From assembly GCA_002914805.1 (NCBI GenBank), contig JXTB01000105.1, forward strand, positions 563,811 through 627,810: a DNA stretch of 64,000 bases, in the 5' to 3' direction. This stretch comes from Parasponia andersonii. Lineage: Eukaryota; Streptophyta; Magnoliopsida; Rosales; Cannabaceae. Shown here piece by piece: positions 1 through 11,450 of this stretch. How positions within the stretch are numbered: the stretch's first letter is position 1; the number at the start of each line of letters is the position of its first letter. A model generated the notes under the pieces. The model had not been told where the DNA came from. It saw only the letters and a program-made list of their open reading frames with translations, and did no database searches. The position numbers and the translations under genes are program-made.

Positions 1-104
1 AGCTAGCAAAATTCGGAAGGAAAACTATAACAGTTTACATCCCTGTCAAGTCTAATATATAGTTGATAAACCATGTACGTTGACAACAAAATTATAGGTC
101 ATAC

Positions 105-861
105 CTTGTAACGAGAAGGTAGGCTTCTTATGAGTTTCACACGTAAGCAAAGACCAATAATTGTCGCCATACTACAATGTTCAACTGTGGGAGTAAAAGT
201 GACCCTGAAAGGAAGGCATTGTTCATTTAAGGGACTTTAAACCCCAACGTTCATTTTAAAAACATTGGAATACGAACAAAACAGAGGCAAAAGATTCGAT
301 TACCTAACATAACTACGATGATCGTTCACTTCAATTGCATCTTCTGTTATTACTTTGAGCTCTTCCAAAGAATAAGGATGCTCAGGATCTTTAATATCTC
401 TAATATGATTTATGAATTGTTAAGAAAACTAAAATGACAATCGCACATAATCAGGTGCACATCATGTTAAGCATCAAATATTATCTGTTTGTTACGTTAT
501 ATTAAATAACAAATATATGTATGTACATATAACAGCGTTTACCACACAAGTATGAATACCAAATTAAATAAGTGCTGAATAATTCTTTTGACCATGCACA
601 TGCCTTTACAGGTCAACATCGCATCTATGTTAACATAACACAGACGTGTACATTCATACACAGATAACATAGACGTAAAATACATGCATACATACATTTA
701 AAGATGCATATCTTTTGTGTGTCATTCAAAAGGATATCAAAAATTTCTTGTTCATCAATTGGTTCCACTGCATACTCATCTGCATCACTAGGTGCACCTC
801 GGACTCGACGCTCTTTCTTTTCATAGATCACAGGATTGGCGTTGATTAGACCCAAAACCAT
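105..861 (-). CDS. AE7: MIP18 family protein (AE7-like), cytosolic Fe-S assembly, exons 1-3, 3' end outside window
   Basis: Family role (known): MIP18/FAM96 proteins are part of the cytosolic iron-sulfur targeting complex that passes Fe-S clusters to nuclear and cytosolic enzymes; the plant member is AE7. Seen: three exons on the minus strand, 738-861, 304-409 and 105-204. Exon 1 encodes 41 codons starting [10 protein letters not shown] and containing KKERRVRG. Exon 2 carries the family motif [16 protein letters not shown]. Exon 3 carries [20 protein letters not shown] with the conserved Cys, and ends SLPSRYK before a GT donor at 104. Reading frames join cleanly at both junctions. The final exon (the DIRVAPG part of the family) is not in bases 1-104, so it lies left of the window. 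The start is the first ATG and matches the family N-terminus. The symbol is by family similarity; a species may have more than one AE7-like copy. Confidence 0.9.
205..303 (-). other. Intron 2 of the MIP18 gene (GT-AG, 99 bp)
   Basis: The donor GT is at 303-302, after the split Arg codon AG|G. The acceptor TTTCAG is at 210-205. It is an ordinary U2 intron, in contrast to intron 1. Confidence 0.85.
410..737 (-). other. U12-type intron 1 of the MIP18 gene, AT-AA ends
   Basis: Reading on the minus strand, the intron begins at 737 with ATATCCTTTT, which matches the minor-spliceosome 5' splice consensus. TTTTCTTAAC (428-419) matches the U12 branch-point consensus. The exon that restores the family sequence ([12 protein letters not shown]) starts at 409, so the intron ends in AA, 10 bases past the branch A. 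No GT/GC donor can keep the reading frame here. Confidence 0.75.
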
Positions 862-984
862 TTTTCCTCACTACAAAGACGAATGAGGGAAAAATTAGGA
901 AACATATGCACTAACTTCAAATCAATTGTGCGAAAAGAGGGAAAAAAATTCCAAAAACTCAAAAATAATAAAGATGAAGGCTCA

Positions 985-1090
985 TATTCAATGAGTAAGA
1001 CTCAGGGCTATGTGTGAGTTTGAGGGTTGGGTCATGAGTTTGAGTCCCGGGGAGACAAAATAAGTATCTTATCACAATATATATATATTC
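985..1090 (+). repeat. Possible tRNA-derived SINE fragment
   Basis: The text GTCATGAGTTTGAGTCCCGG resembles a tRNA T-arm/B box. It is followed by a short AT-rich tail. No full A box or cloverleaf is visible, so this is at most a SINE relic. Confidence 0.25.
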
Positions 1091-2162
1091 AATGAGTAAA
1101 ATCATAACTAGCACACAAAATATATACATGAGGTGAAGGCGATCATCTTCAATTCCTAATCCTTGATATAAAGCAATCTATCCACCCATGTCCAATTCCA
1201 CCAACTATTTACATGAAAGGAAGGAAAGGATTGGATTACCCAAATGCACACCGGAGATGATGCAAATGAGTTGGGCTTGTAGTTTTAGAGTTGGAGTGGT
1301 TCTTTGGAATACAAAAATATACTAGCATTTCAAAAGGTGCTTTTATGAAAATTCTCTACCCAAAAAGTAGTTAGTTTCATAGTGCTTTTGCCAAATTTTC
1401 ATTTTTATTGAGGCAACTAAAGTTTTACCAAACAAGTTTTATTTGTAAGTTGCTTAACTTCCAAACTAACAGTAACATGTAGACATACTATCAAGAATTC
1501 CTCATCTCATATCAATAAAATATGATGCAACATTATATAGACCAGTAATATATGAGTTTCAGATACAGAAGCAGAAAACAAATACAAAATAAACAAGAAA
1601 AATCAGAAAGCCAACATTGATTCTAATTGATAGATATTCCAAAATGGCGGTTAACTGCTGTTCCTACCATCAAAAGCTAAAGCTACTAATTCACAATTCG
1701 TTACAACGGAATCGAAGGTGAGTTTCTATAACAATTTCATTTAGACTTAGAGCTACCTGGATCTAAAAATTCTTAGGCACAAAAACCTGACATAGAAGAA
1801 CAAAGCTTCAAGAACAGATAAGTATGAATGAGCCAGAAACCAGTCTAAAAACTTAAGATTCATGGACCCAATAGAATTCAGAAAACATCCCACAAAACAG
1901 AAAAAATGAATAAATAAATAAAATGCCAAAAAGATTGACTGGTTGAGGGACAAGAACACACCATGACTGCCAAAACAACAGGCAATTAAAATATCAAAAA
2001 CAGAAAGAAAGACCCAAAATTATAACATGGGATTTCAATATTTGATAACATGGAGGATCAACGACAATTGGTTTTCCGTTTATTCAAAGGTCGGTCGGTT
2101 GGTTTTCCGTTGAGGCACTTTCAACGGATTGAAAATTATTACACCATAGTTTTTGACCTCAA

Positions 2163-2164
<2 letters not shown>

Positions 2165-2199
<35 letters not shown>
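2165..2199. repeat. (GA)n microsatellite
   Basis: About 17 uninterrupted AG units directly inside the predicted leader intron. Reading frames running through it on either strand are repeat artefacts. Confidence 0.95.
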
Positions 2200-2201
<2 letters not shown>

Positions 2202-2367
2202 CTTCTTCGTTGGAGGGCCCAGGATACTCGCGGTTACCGGTCGTCCAAGAGTTTCCGGAGTCGGCGATATCGAGAGACTGGCGAGATAGAGAAGTTTGGC
2301 GTTCGGTTTGTTTTTTTCCTTGTTTTTTTCTTTTTTTACTTTTAGCTACAGAAACTGCACTATATAT
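2202..2367 (-). promoter_or_regulatory. Predicted leader exon and TATA box of the MIP18 gene
   Basis: TATATA (2361-2367, reading GCATATATAGTG on the minus strand) is followed about 30 bases later by a GC-richer stretch that runs to the donor at 2202. The transcription start would be near 2330. Plus-strand TC-rich leader-like sequence begins about 100 bases to the right, so this may be a divergent promoter. Confidence 0.45.
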
Positions 2368-2485
2368 GCTTAAAAATACCACTAATTTGAGATATTTATA
2401 TTCTCCTCACAATAATTCTCTAAAATGTATCCTCCTGGACAAAAATACCCTTGTTCTCTCTTTCTTCCTCGAAACATGCCCAAGA

Positions 2486-2620
2486 ATGGCGAACGAACAA
2501 AGTCCTCAGTTGCTAATCTCTGAGTTTCGTGGCTTTGCAGCTGGTGGGTTTCTCTTTCCGTTGGCTAATCTATGTATGTTCTTTTCTTTGTTTTTTAATT
2601 TGGCTTTGGTACTCTGGTGA
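2486..2620 (+). CDS. Candidate first exon of a divergent gene, unrecognised
   Basis: An ATG in good context (AAGAATGGCG) follows a TC-rich leader-like stretch (2440-2475) and a TATTTATA at about 2393. The open frame is 44 codons and begins MANEQSPQLLISEF. Codon use looks plant-like for the first 20 residues and then becomes hydrophobic and T-rich, as if read into an intron; a possible donor is CTG|GTGGGT near 2543. I do not recognise the peptide and see no downstream exon before the LINE. It may be a true first exon, a broken gene or chance. Confidence 0.2.
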   Translation: MANEQSPQLLISEFRGFAAGGFLFPLANLCMFFSLFFNLALVLW

Positions 2621-3589
2621 TGCCTGCGTTTGGGTGGAATGTATATACCCGTCTCATGACACTCGTGTTCTTCTCTGTTCCTATTGACTCTTGAAATTTT
2701 ACGAGTCTTTTGGTCTATTTTGGTAGGTACAAGCATATAAAATGTACAACTTTATAAAGGGGAGCATATATGTCAAATTAATTATTAATTTGATAAAATT
2801 TGTCTTTAGCTATAGATTATTGTATATTAACTGCCTTTAGCATATAGGACTATTATTATAGATAATGGAATAGATTGAGATAAACTTAATATTATATGTA
2901 TTTAGTTTGATATTAAATTGAATAATGATTATTATTATTATGATATAGGATTTATATTCATTGGGATGTATTATAAATTTATTTTAGATTAATTAGAATT
3001 TTTAAAGAGTCTAAATATATATATATATATATATATATTCTTCAAAAGAATATTATTAATTGAAGTAAAAAATTTTAAATTATAATGCAAACATAGGAAT
3101 TAAAATTTCAAATTCTTCCAAAAAAAAAGATAAAAAATTGATCGCAAATATGACGAAGAATATATATGTGTGTTTTCTTCAAAAAAAAAAAATAACAAAG
3201 ACTACCTATAATTTATTGTTTTCAACACTTGCTCCTGATTTTATTCTTAGCTGGATAGACTATATAAGTCCAGTAGAAAAGAAAACAAAATAAAACCGAC
3301 CATTAAACAAATCTAGATCTGAGAAGAAATCTCAAATTTAAAATCTGAACCGGACTAAAATCCACACAAAAAGTAGTACTATAAACTAGATCAAGATGTG
3401 GTCTTATTAAAACTGTAAAAGAAAAAGAAACAAGAGGAGGAGGAAGAAAATGATGATTAGGAGAGGAGGCGGAGAAAGAGAAGGAAAACCCCACTCTCTG
3501 ACCTCTAATAAATGGGGCGACTTTGGTTTTTTTGTTTTGTTTGGAGAAAGTAGAGAGAGATAGAGGAGGTTAGCCAAAAAGTATTTCTA
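2621..3589. other. AT-rich intergenic DNA
   Basis: It holds an (AT)n run at about 3016-3039 and, at 3410-3560, a purine-rich block whose minus strand is TC-rich and leader-like. No credible coding sequence is visible. Confidence 0.6.
2893..2992 (+). repeat. Diverged direct repeat, copy 1 (copy 2 at 3590-3679)
   Basis: Both copies share TTTAGTTTGATATTAAATT near the left end and end in ATAAATTTATTTTAG. They are otherwise diverged. The second copy ends exactly where LINE sequence begins. Confidence 0.5.
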
Positions 3590-3649
3590 ATATGTTTAGT
3601 TTGATATTAAATTAGATAAAAGATTATAATTATAACGTGTAACCCATGT

Positions 3650-5385
3650 TTATTAGGGCGTGTAATAAATTTATTTTAGGTTTGCCTATTGTGGTTGGTC
3701 TTAGAAAGAATAAGACAATCTCAACAATTAAGGATAAGGTTAGGAAAAGAAATTGGCTTGGATTCGTTGAAGTAGAGTTTGGTGGGCGTGAAGTATTCAC
3801 TAAATTAGTTTTACAAGCTGTCCCTAGTTATTTGATGAGTATCTTCAAGGTCCCGATTACTTTCTGTTATGATCTTCGGTCCATTGTACTTCGATTTTGG
3901 TGGGGATCATCTAATGAGGAGAATAAATTGGCTTGGATTCATTGGAGGAGTAGAGTTTGTCTTCCAAAGAGCCTTGGTGGATTAGGGTTTCGAGATCTAC
4001 AATTATTTAACCAGACCTTAGTGGCAAAGCAAGTGTGGTGTCTCATCCATCATCTAGATTCGCTACCTGCCCAAATACTTCATGGTAAATATTTCCATGA
4101 TTGTGATTTTATGTCCGCTAGTGATAGAAAGAGTTCTTCGTATGTTTGGAAGAGTATCTTATGGGGAAGAAAGTTGATTTCAAAGGGGACTCGGTTAAAG
4201 TTGGTAATAGAAACAAGATCCAAGTATGGAAAGACCCTTAGTTACCTAGACCCGTTTCCTTTCGGTTTGTTTCTCAACCGAATGACTAGGTTAATTTGGC
4301 AAAAGAAATTTTGCTTCCTACGGGCCAATGGAATGAGAGTGATAATATTAAGCATTAATGGTGGTGAGAACCGAGTGATATGGCATAAGAAAAAAATGGG
4401 ATGTTTTCGATGAAAAGTGGTTATCGATCTTACTGGTTGAAAAAAATTTGGAATAAGGGTTCAAGCTCCAATGATCTCTCTCGCTGCTAGAAGTTTGTGG
4501 AAATTAAATTTACTACTGAAATTCGTTTCTTTATATAAAGAGTCTTCCACGATGCTCTTCCTTCGTGAGCGAATCTTCTACGACGTAAGCTCTAGATTAA
4601 TCCCATTTTTAGCCATTATCAATGGGAGATCGAAACTTCAATTCACACCTTTTTTGGAACCGACTTTACGTGGAAACTGCCAGGCCCGTGGGACGTGATC
4701 GAACCGACTTTACGTGGAGAGCTTCCTGATATTGTTTTGTTTGTTTTCGAAAGTTGCTTTAAGGAGAAGTTAGAATCTTTTTGTACTCTTTTTTGGAGCA
4801 ATTGGGCAGATCGTATCTGTGTTGTTCATGGAGGTTATCACAGAGATATTCATGTGTTGGTTAATGGAGGTTTGAATTTCCTTATAGAATTTCACCAAGC
4901 TAGACAGAAAGTGGATATTACATGTTCAGTTAAACCCATTGTGGGTATCACTCAGAGCTAATGAGTTAAAGCTTAATATGGATACCTATGTCCGTGCTGG
5001 GGAGTTGAGTGCTGGAGTTGGTTTTGTAATTTAGGACCATGAAGGAGTCGTCTTGATGCAGGGAGTAAAAACTTACTAGGGGTTTTACTGCGCTGAACTG
5101 CTAGCTCTTAGGGAAGGCTTATTGTTTGCTACCACCGCGCGCGACTTTTTCTCTCCGGTATATAGAGTGTGATCTTAAGAAGATGGCAACATTGCAACGT
5201 GAAATTTCTATTTTTGTCAAAAGCTCAGCCTCAATGGAGGAATAACAGTTTTTGGGATCTGAATATTTCTTTTCTAGGTTTTACCTTTTGCTAAGCTACC
5301 CATATGCTGGCCACATGGTAGCTAACGACTAAAAATGGATGGAAAAGTAGAAAATGGTCTAATGTGAAACGGGAAAAAAAAAAAA
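3650..5385 (+). pseudogene. 5'-truncated LINE (L1-type non-LTR retrotransposon), decayed
   Basis: The open stretch to 4413 encodes the C-terminal part of a plant L1 reverse transcriptase ORF2: the region after the catalytic core, with RFWWGSSNEENKLAWIHW, LPKSLGGLGFRDLQLFNQ and the following zf-RVT-like segment. From 4400 the frame is broken by several shifts and stops, but SMKSGYRSYW-like, then RNase H-like sequence (YCAELLALREGLLFATTAR near 5090-5150) can still be followed. A poly(A) run (about 5371-5385) marks the 3' end. The RT catalytic core and all of ORF1 are missing, as expected from truncated target-primed insertion. Nothing here can move on its own. Confidence 0.85.
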
Positions 5386-7859
5386 ATAATTAAAGGCTGG
5401 TTAAAAGCAACAAAGAAACGTGGACTTAAGTAATACGTTGGCGAAAGTTAGGCGACCTCAAGTGATCTAAACTCCATTAGTAATCCCAACCCATATTTTT
5501 TAATGAGATTAGTTATCTCATTCATACGAGGATTATGAATTATTTATTATACTCTCAAATTGGCATCAAATTTAATATTAGGATAAAATAGAAGATTGAA
5601 TACGATTATATTACATTAGATTTAACTATGATATACTCAATCATATTTATTTAAATTATTTTGTATAACATGAGATCCACGAGTATTGGAATTGGAATGT
5701 GGAATATAAATATTTTTAATTTAATCTGTAACTTAGAATTATTAGACAGTCTATTATACTAGAATCCATTAGCATTGAAATATGCAAAAAAATGGATCCC
5801 ACAAATAATGATGTGTGTGATTCGTAATCCCACGTTTTTGAGTGGGACTACTACTCAAATGTGACTAATATTAAGATCTGAATTATTTATCATAATCAGA
5901 TGACATTAAATAAGAGATTATGATAATAATCCTTATCTCAATTTTAGTCCAATGCACAAGTTGTAGCATACATAGCATTGGGACAATAGCCAGTTTTTGC
6001 CATTTGTAGATTAGTATTTTCTGGGACAATAACCAGTTTCTATTATGTATTGAAAATAGAATAAAATTTCATTTTATTAAGTTTCGCAAGTATATACTAT
6101 ATAACATTCATATTTTGGACAAAATATTTGTTAAAGAAAATTATCTATTCGTCGTTTATTTTTCCAAAAATCATTTGTAAATTTAAATTCTAATATTTAT
6201 TAGATTTGTGTATATGCTACGTATCTCAAATAGTTTATCAAATATTTAATACTATTATATTATATGTGACAAGTGAGTTGTCACTATTTAATTGGTAAAT
6301 GATATTAAATTTATTTGTGGTAAATTTCAATTAGTAAATGATATTAAATTCATTTATAGTAAATTTCAATACAATAATTGAATGATGGTAATTCACTTAT
6401 CTCGTGTGTTGATACAAAAATTTTGATAAACTAATTGGAATACATAATATTAGCTATCTAACTAAGTCTAGAACAGTTAAAGAATATTAAAAATAACGAG
6501 AGGATTCGATCTCAAAATCAAAATATAAAGATGAATAAAGATAATAACAGAAGATAAAAGATTTAATTTCAAAATTACAAATTGAAGAAGAGTCAAATTG
6601 GATGCAATTTTTAAATGTTTATGTGGATTAATGAAATCTAAAGATTTCTAAAAGTAAGTAAGTGATTTTCTAAAAAGATATTTTTTTTAAGTGATAAAAT
6701 GACTCTTAAGGTAGATCAGGAGTTCAAAAACGTTGTGGCTTTACAAGATTTAAGAAAAACCTATTTAATTAGGATTCTGTTCGCAACTATAAAAATTGAT
6801 CGCCAGATAGAATTCAAAATTTGGGCCTACATCTTTAGTTCTAATCCGGTTTTTACTTGTTTATATGTTACAAATTCACTTTTTAACATTTTTTCTTTAT
6901 CAAAAATAGTTCTCAATTTGTTTCAAACGTTTTTCTATATAAACACATCTTGTGAACACATGTTGTCTAATGGTTTTTGCTCTTACGTTAGCGAACGTGC
7001 ATGCATAGCTAAGGGAATTATATCTTTGGTCATCCATATCATTTGTAATGAAAACTTAAGTCTGTAGATCTTAGGTTTTACTTGACCACGATAATTTATC
7101 TCTTGAAGATATCACTTGAATTAAGGAGGAAGTTACTAAGTTTAAGAAATAAGACAGATGTGAACAAATGAGAGATTAGTTGTTAATAATAAAAGGGGGT
7201 TTTAAATTTATTTAGTCCATTACAATGTAATAATTTTATTTTATTTATTGGATTGTCTAACTTGGCCTAGATCATGTGAATGCAGGTATTGATGCAGACA
7301 TTCTTCGCCCTTAAATTTATGGTGTTCTTTATTTTTATTACTTATTTATTTAATTATTTGTTCAGCGAAATGAATCAAAACATTTTTTAAAACTCAATAA
7401 AGTTGGTAACAGTTAAAAGTTCATCACTCATAAATAATTTTTCTCCTGATTATTTCTCAAAAAAAAAAAAAGCAAATCCATATAACAATTTCTTTAAAAA
7501 AAATTATTACCTCATGTTGCACTAAGAAAAAAAGAATTTATCACGTCTTGCGTGACTAATCATCATATATTATATGGATTTTTTTTCCTCAAATAATAGT
7601 GTTTTATTCTTCTCCAAACTCGTGAGGATTATTATTATTATTATTATTATTTCAGTTAGCATAAAAAGGATTATTTATACCAGAACACTAAAACTCAATT
7701 GACCACTTAGCGTTAATTAAGAATTATTTTACTCATGTCTCTAAAATAATTTCAAGGTCAATTGGTATTTGGTAGATGTGTTTTGATTATATTAGAGAAA
7801 TTTTGTTGAGGAAATTTAATTATTTTTGGTATTTTTTTTTTTTAAAAAAAAAAGAAAAA
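5386..7859. other. AT-rich intergenic DNA with a MITE-like pair
   Basis: Bases about 5470-5950 contain two diverged direct copies beginning AATCCCA and each including GAATTATTTAT, perhaps a non-autonomous DNA element. The 122-codon open frame at 6699-7067 has no recognisable domain and A/T-driven composition. An (ATT)n run sits near 7630-7652. No gene is supported. Confidence 0.5.
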
Positions 7860-9260
7860 TCTTGGATTTTAATTATAAAAATATCATTTTAAAAGTATTT
7901 AGAAAAATACCAATTTTTGTTAATTAATTAGATAATTGATGATGTCATTGGTGAAGTGACCTATATTTCAAGTAATTAGAGTGGTTACCTCAAGTATCAT
8001 TGAAGAATACCAATTTTGAAGAAAAAGTAGCATTCTTCTAAATATTTATCAAAAGTGTTATTTTGAAAGAAAAATAACTTTTAAGCATGCTATTTTTCCA
8101 AATCAATCGGAGATTTTTCAAAAAATTCAACCATTTGAGATTTTTAAATTTTAACTTTAGGCATGGAATTTTGTAAAAAGCATAATTTTGTTTTATATGG
8201 TTTTTTTTCAAAAATTGAAAAATCATCAATGGTCAAATTTTGTTTTGTTTTTTTTTTTATTTTGAAAATTTCTAGATTTATGTAGAAAAATTCCACATTT
8301 GGAAGCATACCCTGTTTTCTCACTTCGAGGGTTATTTGAGGTAATCAATCAAGTTATCTGACTAACCTAATTAATTACCTCAAATAACTAGAATGATTAT
8401 CTCATCTACCTGACTAGTTACCTCAAGTAAATTTGATAGTTTCCAAATTTGAAGAGAAAAGGGATATTTTTCTAAATGGATTTAGTGATAATTTTGAAAG
8501 TAAATTTTTCACATAATTTTTCGAATAGGGATTTTTTTAATTAAAAAAAAAAAGCAAACAAAAAATTTTCAAATTTTTAAAACTTAAGCCCGGAATTCAA
8601 GAAAAAAGCCAATAAAATGGAAGAAATTATCAAATTTCTTATTATGTGGTTATTTAAAAAATAGAAAAATAGCAAAAATCTCCCTTTGTTTTAGCAAAAT
8701 AACAATTTTGATGTTGTGTTTTTGTGAATATAAATTGTATTCTCTCAGATTGTCAAGTCAGATTAAAATTATCTCTTCTAATAAATTTCGATTAAATTTT
8801 GTGAATTTTTTATTGTGTTGAAAATACATTTGGTCTATTGGTCAAATTTACTTGGGCTTTTTACATAAATCGAGGCCCGTAGTATAAAAACTTGAAAAAT
8901 CCCGATGGACTGAAACTTTAGAGAAATTCTGAATTTGTTTAGAAAACACCACTCTTTAATAATATTTAGTAAAATGCTATTTTTTTAAAAATTAGTATTT
9001 TTAAAAGTACTTGAGATAATAAATCTAAGTTACTTGAAACAGTCAAGAATTACTTGAGGTAACTAGTCCTATTACCTCAAGTAACTTGACAAATTATCTC
9101 AGGTAACTTATAAAATATCGAAAACTGATATTTTTAGAATTATTTTTAAAAATGGTATTTTCTAAATAAATTCGAAATTTTTCAAAAAACTTATTGAAAA
9201 ATTATGGGATTTTTCAATTCTTTTAAAACTTTATCATAAAAAAGTCAAACTTCCTCGATT
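7860..9260. repeat. Three diverged AT-rich modules with palindromes
   Basis: Segments at about 7860-8250, 8265-8640 and 8940-9260 share the same order of motifs: a TTACCTCAAGTA-type motif, a TTTTCTAAAT motif, then an ATTTTTCAAAAA-like stretch. The second holds a perfect 15-bp inverted repeat (8331-8345 / 8374-8388), the third a perfect 13-bp one (9050-9062 / 9072-9084). No protein is encoded. Confidence 0.55.
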
Positions 9261-10650
9261 TTCTTTGGTACAACAATTTTGGATTATATGTAAGTCACTT
9301 TAAAAGCAATGATACAAAGCTACATTGTTATCCCAAAAATGATTTCTATGCATACAAACTACACTACTCTAACTATATAAATATATATATATATATATAT
9401 TTTAGTATCATCATCTAATAATAATCCAAAAGTTATAATGATGTATATAAAAAAACGTGCATCGTTAATACTATTTTTCTTTTTTATTTTTTAATATAAA
9501 AAATATACATTATAAATTTTAATTAGCCAAAACGATACTTATATATAAGTTAAAAAAATAAAAATAAAAACCTACTGCATTGATGCCTTGTATAAGTATA
9601 TATATCTATATAACGGAGAAAAGATGATCATTCTCCAAAAGGCTACTTAAATATTTTTATTGCTAATTGTTGAAGGGACAGTCTAATGGTATATACATTT
9701 TCTTCTAAATTGAAGATCATGACTCATAAGCTCAAATTTCTCAATTATGCATCCAGTTAAATTTGTCACAAAATTCCCAACTATTGGGAGATGTCCTTAG
9801 TGATTAGTGCCAATTTCATGCATTGAAAAGGTGTCGTGACCATTTAATGAAAGTTCCACAACACAATTATAGCTAGCGTGGTTATAGTAGATGTCATTTT
9901 TCCGATCAATATTTTCATAAGAAAGAAATGGGTAGCTACTCTTGGCTATATTGTGAGATGACGGAATAAACAATGAAAATACCAAAGTATCGAGTTTTCC
10001 AGCCGGAAACAGTTCAAATTTTGGATATTTTTCTGATAAATTTATTCTTTACTAGTATTCATAAACCTTCTAATAATTTCAGTACTTTCATTTGTAGTTA
10101 GTAACTTCTAGTTACTAATTACGCTCCTATTATGACTTTGACAGTCCCGGACTCCAACCTATGACTAATTTAATTAAACTCTAAATAAGCATAAAATTAT
10201 AAATGTTGCCTACAAATAATTATGCTTTTATGATTTGCAATATCATAAAATTAAACACAATCGAAATAGAAATCTTGAAATCTTGAGTCATATAAATTTA
10301 AATGAATAAAACATAGTTCAGACGAATTAATGAATTACCTACTAATTTACTCACGTGATGACGTGACAACTTTTTATCTTCACAAAGCAAGTAATAGGTT
10401 GTTGCTTTTAACTTATTTTAATGTGGCCTCTACATACTTTATTATTTTGAAGTGACTGAATATCTGTCACACCGGGGACCTAGTACAGTCCCTAGCTTAC
10501 CAGAAGAAAAACGTGGCACGTTATATATATATATACCACATAATTTTTTGTGGTGCCTGAGGGGTTATCCTTGAACTATCAATACACGAGTTCCACGAGC
10601 TTCCAGCATAAAAAAAAAATTAAAAAAAATTCCATGAGCCTAAATCTTAA
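9261..10650. other. AT-rich intergenic DNA
   Basis: There is an (AT)n run near 9378-9402 and short hairpins only. The 62-codon minus frame at 9797-9985 has no recognisable features. Nothing can be assigned. Confidence 0.6.
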
Positions 10651-11450
10651 TTTATAGGTATAATAATATTAAAATATCCTCGGTTTTAATTTTTTTTGTA
10701 AAAAAAAATCTTGATTTTTGAATATACGTAAAATAATATTTTATTTTTAAATTTCTGTAAAATAATATCTTGATTTTTAAATTTTTATAAAATAATACTC
10801 TCATTTTTTGATTCCGCAAATTAATACCTTGACAATTAAAATTTTTACAAATTAATGTCCCAATATTTGAAATTTATATAAATTTATAACTTTGATGCCC
10901 AATTAATTGATTTTAATAATAAAAAAATAGTAGTAGTCATCGTCAACTTAATTAAAACTTATTAAACAATAATAAAATTTATGAAAAAATATTTATAGTT
11001 AGCTTATTCTACTTTTTATTTAAAAAAGAAAAGTAAAAAATTAGAATGAGAGGTAAAAATAGTTAATTGTAAAAAAAAAAAAGAAAGAAACATGAGAGGT
11101 AAAACAAAATTGTGTTCTTTTAGTAATTAATCAAAAAAAGTAGCTATAAAATAATTTCTAATAATATCTTAATATCTAAACATTATTAGTAAGTTAATGA
11201 AAAATATTCGCATCTTTTAATTAGCTCATTATGTAAATATATAAAGAAAATAAAAATTAGAAGTATTAATTTGTAAAAATCGTAAATGTCAAAATATTAA
11301 TTTGCAGAATTTCAAAAGTCAAGACTTTATTTTGTAGAAATTTAAAAGTGAAAGTATTATTTTGTTGACATTCAAAAGTCAGAGTTTTTTTTTAACTAAA
11401 AAGTTAAAACTCAGGATATTATTACGTGATTAACCCTAATTTATAAATAC
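10651..11450. mobile_element. Foldback (MITE-like) element with internally repeated arms
   Basis: The left arm (about 10651-10900) and the reverse complement of the right arm (about 11240-11450) align over most of their length. Both contain ATATCCT, a GTTTTAA block, and then repeated units of roughly 36 bp of the form AAAATAATAxxxTGATTTTT. The middle is AT-rich and non-coding. The structure fits a non-autonomous foldback DNA transposon. Its exact ends and target duplication could not be fixed. Confidence 0.6.

Larger units (their letters stand above)
871..2201 (-). other. Probable 5'UTR intron of the MIP18 gene
   Basis: On the minus strand a donor AAG|GTACTC lies at 2202|2201, at the edge of a leader-like GC-richer block. 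An acceptor TTTGTAG lies at 877-871, nine bases before the start codon. The 1.3-kb interval has no credible coding sequence. It holds a (GA)n run next to the donor and a tRNA-like T-arm sequence near 1040. The gene model is inferred; it needs transcript support. Confidence 0.5.

Noticed and set aside
2080..2620. Proteins rich in Ser-Leu or Arg-Glu across the (GA)n run
   Set aside because: Microsatellite translation on either strand.
6699..7067. 122-codon plus-strand protein
   Set aside because: No domain recognised, Phe/Ile/Asn content typical of AT-rich chance frames.
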